Source: Paracoccaceae bacterium
GTDB lineage: Bacteria; Pseudomonadota; Alphaproteobacteria; Rhodobacterales; Rhodobacteraceae
Reading direction: 5' to 3'
Length of the DNA: 35,979 nt
Assembly (NCBI GenBank): GCA_947468085.1
Contig: CANIKY010000025.1
Coordinates: forward strand, 1 to 35,979
Shown here: in pieces, positions 8,400 to 17,098 of the stretch
Layout: each line of letters opens with the position of its first letter
How positions within the stretch are numbered: the first letter of the stretch is position 1
Translations under genes and position numbers: made by a program
The notes under the pieces: model-generated
Databases searched by the model: none
What the model saw: only the letters and a program-made list of their open reading frames with translations
Told to the model about the DNA's origin: nothing

Positions 8400-8852
8400 A
8401 TGCTGAAGCCCGGACTTTTCACTTATGATCAACTGCAGGTCGGCGATGCCTGGCTGACCGATTGGGCCAACGTATCAACCCAAGCCATCGACGCCTTTGC
8501 CACCCTCACCACAGATCGCTTCGCCATTCACCTGTCTGACGAAGGCGCGCGCGCCCATGGCTTTGACAGGCGTGTTGCCCATGGCCTGCTGATCTTGTCA
8601 CTGGTCGAAGGGTTAAAATCCTCTGCCCAAGTGCAGGCGAACACCTTTGCCAGCCTTGGCTGGGATTTGTCCTTTCGCGCGCCAGTTTATGGGGGTGACA
8701 GCATTTGTGCGACAATAACGGTTGCGGCCAAACGGGCGGCAGGCGTCGATAAGGGGATGCTAACGCTAGACCTCTGCGTCAAGAACCAAGACGGCCAAAT
8801 CGTGCAGAACGGACGGACGCGCCTAATGGCGCAGCGCGCACCAGCCCGTTAA
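8400..8852 (+). CDS. MaoC-like (hot-dog fold) dehydratase
   Basis: A 150-residue protein of the MaoC/(R)-specific enoyl-CoA hydratase family, which adds water to trans-2-enoyl-CoA or related thioesters. The hydratase segment is at residues 33-65 (AFATLTTDRFAIHLSDEGARAHGF, then RVAHGLLILSLVEG). The Asp and His of the catalytic D-x4-H motif are present, although the usual Asn-Pro between them is Phe-Ala. FRAPVYGGDSI matches the later 'F..PV..GD.i' strand. The gene stands alone and meets the 3' end of galU with two bases between the stops. The CoA substrate cannot be told from sequence. Confidence 0.8.
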   Translation: MLKPGLFTYDQLQVGDAWLTDWANVSTQAIDAFATLTTDRFAIHLSDEGARAHGFDRRVAHGLLILSLVEGLKSSAQVQANTFASLGWDLSFRAPVYGGDSICATITVAAKRAAGVDKGMLTLDLCVKNQDGQIVQNGRTRLMAQRAPAR

Positions 8853-8854
8853 AC

Positions 8855-9769
8855 CTATTGCGCCGCCTTTTGCATCGCGACCATGTCGTTCAGATAGGTC
8901 AAGAATTCATCCCGCAGGTCAGTGCGCGATAGGGCAAAGGCCACCGTTGCCTGCAAAAACCCTGCCTTGCTGCCGCAATCATAGCGCTGGCCACGAAAGC
9001 GATAACCAAAGACGTGACCCGGGATCTCAGCCTCTTGGGCGATGGCGTCGGTCAACTGAATTTCACCACCAGCGCCAGGCTTCAGCTTGTCAAGGTTGAG
9101 CATAACCTTCGGGGACAGGATATAGCGCCCGATCACGGCAAGGTTCGACGGCTCTGTGCCAGCTTTTGGCTTTTCGACCATGCCTTTGACTGACACGATT
9201 GATCCCATATCCTCTTGCACATCCAGCACGCCGTAAGACGCGGTTTTTGCCAACGGCACCTCCATCGCAGCGACGATATTGCCGCCGGTTTGGGCGTAAG
9301 CCTCAACCATTTGTTGCAGGCAGGGCTTTTCAGCGGCGATCACATCGTCGGGCAGCAAGACGGCAAAGGGTTCATCCCCAATCAAGCGGCGGGCACACCA
9401 AACCGCGTGACCCAAGCCCATCGGACGATTCTGCCGCACATAGGCGATGGCCCCCGAATCCATGTTCGTTTCGCGCAAAATCTCTAGCAAAGCGTCTTTG
9501 CCAGCACGGCGCAGGGTGGCTTCAAGTTCGGGAGAATGGTCAAAGTAGTCTTCCAAGGCCGATTTGCCGCGCGAAGTGACAAAGATGAACTCTTTGATCC
9601 CCGCCGCGCGTGCCTCGTCAATGGCGTATTGTATGAGAGGGCGGTCCACCAAGGTAAGAATTTCCTTGGGGATAGATTTGGTCGCCGGCAAGAACCTTGT
9701 GCCCATGCCTGCGACGGGAAATATGGCTTTGGTGACTTTTTGGATGCGTCGCGTGTGAACTGCTGCCAT
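8855..9769 (-). CDS. galU: UTP--glucose-1-phosphate uridylyltransferase
   Basis: Forms UDP-glucose from UTP and glucose 1-phosphate in the cytoplasm, supplying glycosyl donors for polysaccharides and glycolipids. The 304-residue length is normal. The nucleotide-binding signature FPVAGMGTRFLPATKSIPKEIL is at residues ~17-38, followed by QYAIDEARAAGI, RQNRPMGLGHAVWCAR, LPDDVI, GMVEKP and GRYILSP, and the C-terminal GYRFRGQRYDCGSKAGF. A 188-base AT-rich gap separates it from kdsB upstream, which is enough for its own promoter. The ATG at 9769 follows GGATAAGAA. The neighbourhood (kdsB, cysQ) fits an envelope-biosynthesis grouping. Confidence 0.96.
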   Translation of the reverse strand: MAAVHTRRIQKVTKAIFPVAGMGTRFLPATKSIPKEILTLVDRPLIQYAIDEARAAGIKEFIFVTSRGKSALEDYFDHSPELEATLRRAGKDALLEILRETNMDSGAIAYVRQNRPMGLGHAVWCARRLIGDEPFAVLLPDDVIAAEKPCLQQMVEAYAQTGGNIVAAMEVPLAKTASYGVLDVQEDMGSIVSVKGMVEKPKAGTEPSNLAVIGRYILSPKVMLNLDKLKPGAGGEIQLTDAIAQEAEIPGHVFGYRFRGQRYDCGSKAGFLQATVAFALSRTDLRDEFLTYLNDMVAMQKAAQ

Positions 9770-9957
9770 GGTTCTTATCCAATCTTTTCAGCCAAGGTTA
9801 ACCCTTCAGGGCTCTCGTTAGCAGATTTAATGCTGAAAGAAGAGGTCTGACACAGGGAAAATGGGGGAAACACGCTCAGCTTTTGATACATTTCTTAAAC
9901 CAATCCATTACATTTCTCATTAAAATAAGCAAAATCAGACAGTTATTTTGAAAGCTG

Positions 9958-10746
9958 CTAGGCCATCTCCCGCATCATTGCTTCGATCACGAGTACGTCC
10001 GAGGGGTTGTTCAACTCCCAAAACTGGCGACCGCGGGCTTGCACCTCAACGCAAAGCACTTTGCGGCCCTGTTCCAAAAAGCGCAACTGTTCCAGCCCTT
10101 CCAACTGCTCCAACGGGCCAGTGGGCCAGCTTGGATAGGCGGCAAGGGCTGCGGGGCGATAGGCATAGACGCCCACATGGTGAAACACCGGCGTGGGCGC
10201 GGCCTCGTCGTAGGTTTTGCCAGTATAGGGAATCACCTCTTTTGAAAAATACAGCGCGCGACCACCCGCACCGAAGACGGCGGTCGTTCCCCCCACACGG
10301 CCTGCCCGCCTGTCAGCCAGAAAACCCGCCACGGCGCGGCCATCACAGCGCAGTACAGGGGTGGCGATGTCAGCCTGCGGGTCAGCCAGCAAGCCCGCCA
10401 CCAGGTCTTCGACAAACCACGCCGGTGTCAGCGGCGCATCGCCTTGCAGGTTCACCACGACGTCAAAGCCGGTCAACTGCTGCACCACCTCAGCACAGCG
10501 TTCAGTGCCGTTTTGCGCGGCAGAGGAGGTCATCACCACCTCGGCTCCAAACGCTTCGGCATGGGCTTTTATGCGGTCATCATCGGTGGCCACCACCACA
10601 CGGTCCACCCCACGCACCGTCATCGCCGCGTCCCAACTGCGGCGAATCAAAGTTTTCTCACCGTCTGGCCCGCGCAGCGCCACCAAAGGCTTACCCGGAT
10701 ACCGGGTCGAGGCATAGCGGGCCGGAATGGCGATGAGGACAGTCAT
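9958..10746 (-). CDS. kdsB: 3-deoxy-manno-octulosonate cytidylyltransferase
   Basis: Activates Kdo to CMP-Kdo for lipopolysaccharide inner-core synthesis. The 262-residue product shows the cytidylyltransferase signature IPARYASTRYPGKPL at the N-terminus, then VDRVVVATDDDRI, NGTERCAEV, the metal-binding stretch VVNLQGDAPL, HHVGVYAYR and LEQLRFLEQG. Its ATG overlaps the cysQ stop by four bases, so kdsB is translated together with cysQ. CMP-Kdo synthetases usually show QGDEP where this protein has QGDAP, so one acidic residue near the metal site differs. Specificity for Kdo over a related 2-keto sugar acid is likely but not proven. Confidence 0.87.
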   Translation of the reverse strand: MTVLIAIPARYASTRYPGKPLVALRGPDGEKTLIRRSWDAAMTVRGVDRVVVATDDDRIKAHAEAFGAEVVMTSSAAQNGTERCAEVVQQLTGFDVVVNLQGDAPLTPAWFVEDLVAGLLADPQADIATPVLRCDGRAVAGFLADRRAGRVGGTTAVFGAGGRALYFSKEVIPYTGKTYDEAAPTPVFHHVGVYAYRPAALAAYPSWPTGPLEQLEGLEQLRFLEQGRKVLCVEVQARGRQFWELNNPSDVLVIEAMMREMA

Positions 10747-11537
10747 TTTTGCAAATCCACTCCGGGCGCATAGGCGATGAAGAAGGGGTTATCCCAGCCT
10801 GCCTTGCCATAGGTCAAGGGTGTATGGTCATCAAACCGCACCATGCAGCCGCCTGCGCCGCGCAAAACAGCGTCACCAGCGGCAGTGTCCCATTCCATCG
10901 TTCGGCCAAGGCGCGGGTAAAGATCGGCCTCACCGGTTGCCAGCAAGCAGAACTTCAAGCTTGACCCTGCGCTTTTCATATCAGCCACGGCGTATCGGCT
11001 GATGTAGTCATCGGTCGCCGCATCGCGGTGGCTTTTTGAGGCCACAACCCGCAATGCCGCGTTGTCAGGCTGGGCCACAGACAGTCGGTGCAAATCGCCC
11101 ACCAAATCGTGGTCAAAGGCCCCTGTCTCCTCCACAGCAGTTCCATCGGGCAGCGTATAAAACAGACGATCCTGTGCGGGCGCATAGACCACCCCGCGCA
11201 GTGGCACGCCGTCTTCGACGTAAGCAATGTTCACCGTGAAATCGCCCCGGCGTTGCACGAACTCCTTGGTGCCATCCAAAGGGTCGACGATCAAAAACGT
11301 GGATGCACGCTGCGCGTGACTGGCGGCTTGTTCTTCGGTGATCAGCACCAGATCGGGAAAGGCCGCCCGCAATCCGGCCGAGATCAAGGCATCCGCCGCC
11401 TCGTCGGCTTCAGTTACGGGGCTGGAATCACTTTTGGATTTCACCTCGAAATCGGGGCCGTTATAGACCTGCAAGATCCGCGCACCAGCTTCGAGCGCCA
11501 GCCGGCGAAACACCGGAATCATATGATCGAAATCCAT
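10743..11537 (-). CDS. cysQ: 3'(2'),5'-bisphosphate nucleotidase CysQ
   Basis: Inositol-monophosphatase-family enzyme that removes the 3'-phosphate from PAP/PAPS, preventing build-up of this by-product of sulfate assimilation and sulfotransfer. The family motifs are plain: SPVTEADEAAD, ITEEQ, the metal-binding DPLDGTKEFVQRRGDFTVNIA and the later WDTAAGDAVLRGAGG. An ATG at 11537 has AAGGAG five bases upstream and is preferred over a TTG one codon earlier, giving 264 residues. It is the first gene of the cysQ-kdsB pair, with its promoter presumably in the 11538-11700 gap shared with the divergent dnaK side. Confidence 0.93.
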   Translation of the reverse strand: MDFDHMIPVFRRLALEAGARILQVYNGPDFEVKSKSDSSPVTEADEAADALISAGLRAAFPDLVLITEEQAASHAQRASTFLIVDPLDGTKEFVQRRGDFTVNIAYVEDGVPLRGVVYAPAQDRLFYTLPDGTAVEETGAFDHDLVGDLHRLSVAQPDNAALRVVASKSHRDAATDDYISRYAVADMKSAGSSLKFCLLATGEADLYPRLGRTMEWDTAAGDAVLRGAGGCMVRFDDHTPLTYGKAGWDNPFFIAYAPGVDLQK

Positions 11538-11540
11538 CAA

Positions 11541-11896
11541 CTCTCCTTTGCAACGGGGATTGGCACAGACCCCGTGCCCTTTGACAAAGCGTAACCCCTT
11601 ATCGCTAAACTGCGGATGAACGGCAAGTTAGCGCAGCATCAGGTCGCGCAGACAGCGACCCAGTTTAGCTTTGCATCACCTGGGGCCATACTGCTTTGCA
11701 CCAAAACTGCCGATTCCTTCAAATTCAGGCGAATTTCTTGCTCTGGCGGCGCTTGCAGCACGCGCGACCCCCCCTTATATACCCAACGAAGCCGAAAGAG
11801 GGTGTCGTCAAAATGCCCCCGTCGGTTCAGTTTGGGAACGAGGCTGGATGCCTAATGGGGTCCGCTTCATAACTTCGCCTAAGAAAAGGGAACGTC
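11541..11896. other. divergent cysQ/dnaK intergenic region
   Basis: No gene is supported. The region should hold the cysQ promoter on the reverse strand and the dnaK promoter on the forward strand. A heat-shock-like element is described separately. A short forward frame at 11616-11855 has no family resemblance and would overlap that promoter. Confidence 0.5.
11752..11778 (+). promoter_or_regulatory. candidate RpoH (heat-shock) promoter of dnaK
   Basis: CTTGCAG at 11752-11758 and CCCCTTAT at 11771-11778, separated by 12 bases, resemble the sigma-32 consensus (CTTGAAA, then CCCCATnT after 11-16 bases). The element lies about 120 bases before dnaK, where heat-shock control is expected. Matched by eye only. 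Confidence 0.5.
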
Positions 11897-13807
11897 ATGG
11901 CCAAGATCATCGGCATCGACCTGGGAACCACCAACTCTTGCGTCGCCATCATGGATGGCAGCCAGCCCCGTATCATTGAAAATTCCGAAGGCGCGCGCAC
12001 CACGCCGTCGATCGTGGGCTTCACCGATAACGAGCGTCTTGTTGGCCAAGCCGCCAAGCGCCAAGCAGTGACCAATGCCACCAACACCATCTTCGCCGTC
12101 AAGCGCCTGATCGGCCGCCGCGCGGATGATTCGTTGTTGGCGAAAGACATGAAGAACCTGCCCTACAAAGTCGTCAGCGGCGGCAATGGCGATGCTTGGG
12201 TTGAGGCGCGCGGCGAAAAGTTCTCGCCCAGCCAAGTCTCGGCGATCATTTTGCAAAAGATGAAAGAAACGGCAGAGGCGTATTTGGGCGAAACCGTCAC
12301 CCAAGCCGTCATCACCGTGCCCGCCTATTTCAACGACGCGCAACGCCAAGCCACCAAAGACGCTGGCAAAATCGCGGGCCTTGAAGTGCTGCGTATCATC
12401 AACGAGCCGACCGCCGCCGCCTTGGCCTACGGTTTGGACAAGAAAGAAACCAAAACCATTGCGGTCTATGACCTTGGCGGCGGTACATTCGACATCACCA
12501 TTCTGGAAATCGACGACGGCCTGTTCGAAGTCAAATCGACCAACGGCGACACCTTCCTTGGCGGTGAAGACTTCGATATGCGCATCGTGAATTTCTTGGC
12601 CGATGAGTTCAAGAAAGAACACGGCGTTGACCTGACTTTGGATAAAATGGCCCTGCAGCGCCTGAAAGAAGCGGCAGAGAAGGCCAAGATCGAACTGTCC
12701 TCGTCCTCGCAGACCGAAATCAACCAGCCTTTCATCAGCATGGACCGCAATTCAGGCCAACCGCTTCACTTGGTGGTCAAACTGACCCGCGCCAAGCTGG
12801 AAAGCCTGTGTGACGATCTGATCAAACGCTCGATCAGGCCGTGCCAAGCGGCGCTGAAAGATGCGGGCGTCAGCATATCGGACATTGATGAAGTGGTTCT
12901 GGTCGGCGGTATGACCCGCATGCCCCGCGTTATTGAAGAGGTGACCAAGTTCTTCGGCAAAGAGCCCCACAAGGGCGTGAACCCCGATGAAGTTGTGGCC
13001 GCCGGTGCCGCCATTCAAGCGGGCGTGCTGCAAGGCGACGTCAAAGACGTGGTGCTGCTGGACGTGACGCCGCTGTCTTTGGGCATCGAAACCTTGGGCG
13101 GTGTCTTTACGCGTCTGATCGACCGCAACACCACGATCCCTACGAAGAAAAGCCAAATCTTCTCCACCGCTGAAGACAACCAAAACGCCGTGACCCTGCG
13201 CTGCTTCCAAGGTGAGCGGGAGATGGCGGCCGATAACAAGATGCTGGGCCAGTTCAATCTGGAAAGCATACCGCCCGCCCCGCGCGGCATGCCCCAGATC
13301 GAAGTGACCTTTGACATCGACGCCAACGGCATCGTGACGGTCAAGGCGAAAGACAAGGGCACTGGCAAAGAACAGGCGATCACCATCCAAGCCTCGGGCG
13401 GGTTGTCGGATGCCGATATCGAACGCATGGTCAAAGACGCCGAAGCCAACGCCGACGCCGACAAGGCCCGCCGCGAGCTGGTAGAAGCCAAGAACCAAGC
13501 CGAGGGCCTGCTGCATTCGACTAAGAAGTCGCTGGCCGAACATTCCGACAAGGTCGATCCGTCGACCGTCGAGATGATCGAACTGGCGATGAGTGCTTTG
13601 GAAGACACGATCAAAACCGAAGACGCCGGGAAGATCAAAGGTGGCATCCAGAACCTGACGGACGCCGCGATGAAACTGGGCGAGGCGATCTACAAGGCGC
13701 AGGCCGAAGCCTCGGAAGGCAGTGGTGACGAGGGCGGGCCGCGCGATGTTGATGACGACATCGTCGATGCCGACTTCGAAGATCTTGGCGACAACAAGCG
13801 CAAGTAA
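11897..13807 (+). CDS. dnaK: molecular chaperone DnaK (Hsp70)
   Basis: ATP-dependent chaperone that binds exposed hydrophobic segments and works with DnaJ and GrpE. The 636-residue product is full length. The ATPase domain begins [14 protein letters not shown] and includes [42 protein letters not shown] and [11 protein letters not shown]. The linker [16 protein letters not shown] leads into the substrate-binding domain, with the helical lid and the C-terminal [14 protein letters not shown] tail typical of bacterial DnaK. The start has AGGGAA just upstream. It is followed after 72 bases by dnaJ and preceded by a heat-shock-like promoter. Confidence 0.98.
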   Translation: MAKIIGIDLGTTNSCVAIMDGSQPRIIENSEGARTTPSIVGFTDNERLVGQAAKRQAVTNATNTIFAVKRLIGRRADDSLLAKDMKNLPYKVVSGGNGDAWVEARGEKFSPSQVSAIILQKMKETAEAYLGETVTQAVITVPAYFNDAQRQATKDAGKIAGLEVLRIINEPTAAALAYGLDKKETKTIAVYDLGGGTFDITILEIDDGLFEVKSTNGDTFLGGEDFDMRIVNFLADEFKKEHGVDLTLDKMALQRLKEAAEKAKIELSSSSQTEINQPFISMDRNSGQPLHLVVKLTRAKLESLCDDLIKRSIRPCQAALKDAGVSISDIDEVVLVGGMTRMPRVIEEVTKFFGKEPHKGVNPDEVVAAGAAIQAGVLQGDVKDVVLLDVTPLSLGIETLGGVFTRLIDRNTTIPTKKSQIFSTAEDNQNAVTLRCFQGEREMAADNKMLGQFNLESIPPAPRGMPQIEVTFDIDANGIVTVKAKDKGTGKEQAITIQASGGLSDADIERMVKDAEANADADKARRELVEAKNQAEGLLHSTKKSLAEHSDKVDPSTVEMIELAMSALEDTIKTEDAGKIKGGIQNLTDAAMKLGEAIYKAQAEASEGSGDEGGPRDVDDDIVDADFEDLGDNKRK

Positions 13808-13826
13808 CCCGCGCAGAACCGGCTAA

Positions 13827-13850
13827 GGGCGGCCCCCCAAGGGGTCGCCC
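13827..13850 (+). terminator. hairpin in the dnaK-dnaJ gap
   Basis: GGGCGGCCCC at 13827-13836 pairs with GGGGTCGCCC at 13841-13850 (one G-T pair) around a four-base loop. There is no T-run after it, so it is more likely an attenuator or RNA-processing/stability element that keeps DnaK above DnaJ than a full terminator. Confidence 0.5.
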
Positions 13851-13879
13851 AAACGCATTCTTGATACAAAGGTCCTGCC

Positions 13880-15031
13880 ATGGCAAAGCGCGATTATTAC
13901 GAAGTCTTGGGGGCATCCAAAGGCGCCTCGGCGGAAGAGCTTAAGAAAGCCTACCGCACGAAGGCCAAAGAACTGCACCCCGACCGAAACACCGACAATC
14001 CTAACGCCGAAGCCGAGTTCAAAGAGATCAACGAGGCTTACGATGTTCTGAAAGACGCCGATAAAAAGGCGGCTTATGACCGCTATGGCCATGCGGCTTT
14101 TGAAGGCGGGCGTGGGCCGGGCGGGGGTGGTGGTGGAAATGGTGACTTCGGCGCGTCCTTCTCGGACGTGTTCGAAGACCTGTTCGGCGACTTTATGGGT
14201 CGCGGCGGGCAAGCTGCCCAAGGTGGACGGCGCAGCCGGGCGCAGCGCGGGTCTGACCTGCGCTACAACCTGCGCGTTTCGTTGGAAGAAAGTTTCAAGG
14301 GCGTCCATAAAACCATCACTGTGCCTAGCGCCGTCGCCTGCGATGTTTGCAGTGGCACGGGGGCCGAAGGCGGGGCCGAACCTGTCACATGCCCGACGTG
14401 TTCGGGCATGGGCAAGGTACGCGCCCAGCAAGGCTTTTTCACGGTAGAACGCACCTGCCCAACCTGCGCAGGGGCCGGCCAGACGATCAAGAACCCCTGC
14501 AAGGCCTGCGGTGGCGCGGGTCGCACCCAAAAGGAGCGTTCCTTATCGGTCAATATCCCCGCTGGCGTGGAGACTGGCACCCGCATACGGCTGTCGGGCG
14601 AGGGCGAGGCCGGAATGCGCGGCGGACCGACGGGCGATTTGTACATTTTCATCGAAACCCGCGACCACCCGATCTTTCAGCGCGACGGGGTGAACCTTTT
14701 CTGCCGCGTGCCCGTTTCTATGATCACCGCAGCCTTGGGCGGCGAGGTGGAAGTGCCCACGATTGACGGCGGCAAAAGTCGGGTCAAGGTTCCGGCGGGT
14801 ACCCAAACGGGCAAGCAGTTGCGCCTGCGCAGCAAAGGGATGCCTGCGCTGCGCGGTGGAGTGGCGGGGGATATGATGATTGAGTTGGCCGTGGAAACCC
14901 CAGTCAACCTGACGTCGCGCCAGAAAGAATTGCTGGCCGAGTTTGAAAAAGTTGGTGCTGAGAATAACAATCCGGAAGGCTCGTCTTTCTTTGCCAAGGT
15001 CAAAGGCTTTTGGGACGGTATGAAAAGCTAA
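13880..15031 (+). CDS. dnaJ: chaperone protein DnaJ (Hsp40)
   Basis: Co-chaperone that delivers substrates to DnaK and stimulates its ATPase. The 383-residue protein has all type-I DnaJ parts: the J domain (residues 1-70, [21 protein letters not shown] and the HPD motif), a Gly/Phe-rich linker ([11 protein letters not shown]), four zinc-finger motifs ([32 protein letters not shown] at about 150-220) and the C-terminal substrate-binding domains. It is in the dnaK operon. A hairpin covers its stop codon and a clear terminator follows at 15057-15095. Confidence 0.97.
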   Translation: MAKRDYYEVLGASKGASAEELKKAYRTKAKELHPDRNTDNPNAEAEFKEINEAYDVLKDADKKAAYDRYGHAAFEGGRGPGGGGGGNGDFGASFSDVFEDLFGDFMGRGGQAAQGGRRSRAQRGSDLRYNLRVSLEESFKGVHKTITVPSAVACDVCSGTGAEGGAEPVTCPTCSGMGKVRAQQGFFTVERTCPTCAGAGQTIKNPCKACGGAGRTQKERSLSVNIPAGVETGTRIRLSGEGEAGMRGGPTGDLYIFIETRDHPIFQRDGVNLFCRVPVSMITAALGGEVEVPTIDGGKSRVKVPAGTQTGKQLRLRSKGMPALRGGVAGDMMIELAVETPVNLTSRQKELLAEFEKVGAENNNPEGSSFFAKVKGFWDGMKS

Positions 15032-15043
15032 GTTTTTCATACC
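15017..15043 (+). other. long hairpin spanning the dnaJ stop codon
   Basis: GGTATGAAAA at 15017-15026 pairs with TTTTCATACC at 15034-15043, a ten-pair perfect stem with the TAA stop in its loop region. A conventional terminator follows 14 bases later, so this first hairpin may protect the 3' end of the dnaKJ message. Its role is inferred. Confidence 0.5.
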
Positions 15044-15056
15044 GCAAAGCTGACCC

Positions 15057-15095
15057 AAACGCCGCACCCAAAAGGGCTGTGGCGTTTGTTTTTGT
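15057..15095 (+). terminator. intrinsic terminator of dnaK-dnaJ
   Basis: AAACGCC at 15057-15063 pairs with GGCGTTT at 15081-15087, with further ACCC/GGGCT-type pairing inside around an AAAA loop, followed by GTTTTTGT. This is a clean rho-independent terminator ending the chaperone operon and separating it from radC. Confidence 0.8.
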
Positions 15096-15141
15096 AATTG
15101 CGTTAACCCTTTTTTCACCATGGCTATGCCAGAGTACACTC

Positions 15142-15909
15142 ATGGCACCGAATGGATTTCATGAACAAGCCCTTCCGCTTTTCCCCCCCAAAGGGGCAGA
15201 GGATGAGGCGTTTTCCACCTGCCTACCCACAAAACTGCCCTCTTACATTACTGACCACCGCAAACGCCTGCGTGACCGCTTTATGGCAGGGGGTGCTGCG
15301 GCCTTGCCGGATTACGAGTTGCTGGAACTTCTCTTATTCCGCGCTATCCCACGCCAAGATGTCAAACCCTTGGCGCATTTGCTGATGGACACGTTCGGCG
15401 ACTTTAACCATGTGATTTCGGCCAGCCCGCAACGGCTGGCCATGGTCAAAGGCGTGGGCGAGACCATCATTCAAGAGCTCAAGATTGTCGAGGCGGCGGC
15501 GGGTCGCCTGATGCGCGGGCGCGTATTGAACCGACCTGTCCTCGCCTCGTGGAACGCTCTGCTTGATTATTGCCAAACCGTCATGGCGCACCGTGAAACC
15601 GAACAGTTCCGTGTTCTGTTTCTGGATCGTAAAAACACCCTGATCGCCGATGAAGCGCAATCATCCGGCACGGTCGACCATGTGCCTGTTTATCCGCGCG
15701 AAGTGGTCAAAAGGGCGCTGGAACTCAACGCCTCGGCAGTGATCTTGGTGCATAATCACCCGTCAGGCGACCCAACGCCATCGCAAGCTGATATTTCGAT
15801 GACGATTCAGGTGCAAGATGCAACCAATGCGCTGGGGATCGTGCTGCATGACCACCTGATCATTGGCAAATCCCAGCAACTGTCGTTCAAGGAAAAAGGC
15901 TATCTTTAG
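15142..15909 (+). CDS. radC: RadC family protein (JAB1/MPN domain)
   Basis: A 255-residue RadC/YeeS-type protein with an N-terminal helix-hairpin-helix region (LPDYELLELLLFRAIPRQDVKPLA, then MVKGVGETIIQELKIVEA) and a C-terminal JAMM metalloprotease-like domain. That domain has the metal-binding set HNHPSGDPTPSQAD. The true cellular role is unsettled; the old DNA-repair link is doubtful. The open frame extends back to 15010 inside dnaJ, but that stretch covers the dnaJ hairpin and terminator, so the ATG at 15142 is chosen. It is a single gene, with a reverse-strand terminator and a tRNA relic just downstream. Confidence 0.92.
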   Translation: MAPNGFHEQALPLFPPKGAEDEAFSTCLPTKLPSYITDHRKRLRDRFMAGGAAALPDYELLELLLFRAIPRQDVKPLAHLLMDTFGDFNHVISASPQRLAMVKGVGETIIQELKIVEAAAGRLMRGRVLNRPVLASWNALLDYCQTVMAHRETEQFRVLFLDRKNTLIADEAQSSGTVDHVPVYPREVVKRALELNASAVILVHNHPSGDPTPSQADISMTIQVQDATNALGIVLHDHLIIGKSQQLSFKEKGYL

Positions 15910-15932
15910 GCCATGAACCTTTGTTTTCCCAA

Positions 15933-15960
15933 GAAAAAAGGCCGCGTAACCGGGTGGCCT
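15933..15960 (-). terminator. terminator downstream of the tRNA-Gly relic
   Basis: Read on the reverse strand, AGGCC (15960-15956) pairs with GGCCT (15943-15939), with partial inner pairing, followed by a run of T residues down to 15933. It sits 30 bases after the decayed tRNA on the same strand, the normal place for a tRNA terminator. It could also act on radC from the other side. Confidence 0.55.
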
Positions 15961-15990
15961 GCCATAGTGCTAACTTGTTTGTCGTGCCAG

Positions 15991-16061
15991 AGCGGGTGAA
16001 GGGAACCGGATTGTCGTCTTAAGGCTGGAAGGCCGCCGCTCTGCCATTGATCTACACCCGC
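15991..16061 (-). pseudogene. decayed tRNA-Gly (UCC anticodon)
   Basis: The reverse strand carries a 71-base tRNA-Gly outline. The seven-pair acceptor stem is perfect (GCGGGTG with CACCCGC, then T), and D-arm TAGATCAATGGCAGAGC, anticodon loop CTTCCAG and a T-arm region are recognisable. Stems are damaged. The D-stem has C changed to A, the anticodon stem pairs at only one or two positions, and the T-stem has lost its three G-C pairs (GACAA against CCCTT). CTG follows where CCA would be encoded. Overall length equals that of an intact tRNA-Gly, so this is substitution decay rather than deletion. It is unlikely to be functional. Confidence 0.65.
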
Positions 16062-16211
16062 AGCCCGATGCTCAACTGCTCGACTCAACGATCAAAGTAT
16101 CCATCCCTTAGGTAGCAATCAACTGCGGCCTGCCGGAACAATGGCTAACTTCAAACAATCTGATCCGCTTCAACACCGTCAGCCGCTCCGAAGACACTCA
16201 GGACAGAGAAT

Positions 16212-16454
16212 ATGAACAAACACGCTCGTAAATGTCGTTCCCTTTGTGAAAAAAGCGGGCTCTCAGTCCTCGCACTCGAACAACGAGGAAAACGTATCAC
16301 ATTAGCTTGCACCACTGGCACCGTGATCTTACCACGCACGCCAAGCGACTGCCGGTGGCAAAAGAATGCCTTAACGCAGGCACGCCGCATCGCCGACCAA
16401 CACCAACTTCCTATCAATCTTCAGGGCAATGCGCCTCGACATCTTGAAAGCTGA
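16212..16454 (+). CDS. small HicA-like hypothetical protein
   Basis: An 80-residue basic protein. The block from about residue 18 to 60 (LSVLALEQRGKRITLACTTG, then VILPRTPSDCRWQKNALTQARR) has the strand-GK(H/R)-strand-'TPSD.R...N...ARR' pattern of HicA-like, dsRNA-binding-fold proteins often met in prophages and toxin-antitoxin loci. The usual catalytic His after GK is Arg here, so ribonuclease activity is doubtful. AGGA lies upstream of the ATG. Its stop is four bases before the likely start of the next gene, so the two form a pair. Function is unknown; the fold is inferred. Confidence 0.5.
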   Translation: MNKHARKCRSLCEKSGLSVLALEQRGKRITLACTTGTVILPRTPSDCRWQKNALTQARRIADQHQLPINLQGNAPRHLES

Positions 16455-16458
16455 CACC

Positions 16459-17085
16459 ATGAAATCCTTGGCATCCTACTGGTCTGCGCTGCGCGGCACC
16501 ATTCATCCAGATGATGAAGCCACCTTTGCGGACAACTCTGAACACGGTTTTGATCTGTCGTTTCCACCTCCCGCCTTCATCGGCGATGTGGCGAATGCGC
16601 CCATCATCATCCTCGACAACAACGGCGGGTTTGACCCGATCATGACCCCAAGTGAATTCCGCAGCATGGGAGCAGCGGATGGTTTTCGAGGGGATCTTGC
16701 TGCTTCGTCGGTTGTTGACCCCAGAGCGCCATGGGTGTCGCCGTATTACTGCCAGCGAAACTTCACGAAGTGGCTGGCGTCAGGAGAAGCGGCTCTAGTC
16801 AACGGCGTGGCCTATCGCTCTGTTTCTGGTCGCGAAAAATCAGTGGCGCGGCTTACCAAAGTGCTACCTTCCGCAATATTTCATCGGCGCTGGCTGATCG
16901 AAACGGTGCTTCCGTCTGTTGACCTTGGGGAACGTTTCTTGATCGTACATCGTTGGTCGCGCTGGGGCGATGTTGCTGGCACATTGCGGGGCCGTGCAGG
17001 CACGATCCATTCCAGTGCGCCAATCAGCAAAGACCTAACCGCAGAGGAGGTTTCTAAAGGCATAGCATTTCTGCGAGGACGCTGA
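16459..17085 (+). CDS. unrecognised protein paired with the HicA-like gene
   Basis: A 208-residue soluble protein that I do not recognise. Visible segments are FIGDVANAPIIILDNNGGFDP near residue 40, VSPYYCQRNFTKWLASGEAALVNGVAYRS in the middle and FHRRWLIETVLPSVDLGERFLIVHRWSRWG. The first segment recalls the strand-loop start of uracil-DNA-glycosylase-fold proteins, but catalytic residues cannot be confirmed. An upstream in-frame ATG at 16429 would overlap the preceding gene; the ATG at 16459 leaves four bases after its stop and is preferred. It sits between a tRNA relic and a gene fragment, so transfer is plausible. Confidence 0.55.
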   Translation: MKSLASYWSALRGTIHPDDEATFADNSEHGFDLSFPPPAFIGDVANAPIIILDNNGGFDPIMTPSEFRSMGAADGFRGDLAASSVVDPRAPWVSPYYCQRNFTKWLASGEAALVNGVAYRSVSGREKSVARLTKVLPSAIFHRRWLIETVLPSVDLGERFLIVHRWSRWGDVAGTLRGRAGTIHSSAPISKDLTAEEVSKGIAFLRGR

Positions 17086-17098
17086 GTTCCCAACAAGG

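Noticed and set aside
9948-10736. 262-codon forward frame opposite kdsB
   Set aside because: Arg/Pro-rich shadow of a clearly conserved gene.
12752-13647. Long reverse-strand open frames opposite dnaK (263 and 210 codons)
   Set aside because: They lie wholly inside a certain dnaK, have no family resemblance and arise from its high-GC codon pattern.
15010-15141. N-terminal extension of radC from 15010
   Set aside because: It overlaps the dnaJ end, a hairpin and a clear terminator, and the extra residues do not resemble RadC.
15991-16061. A functional tRNA-Gly gene
   Set aside because: The T-stem and anticodon stem are mispaired at several positions and the D-stem has a mismatch, so it is listed as a pseudogene.
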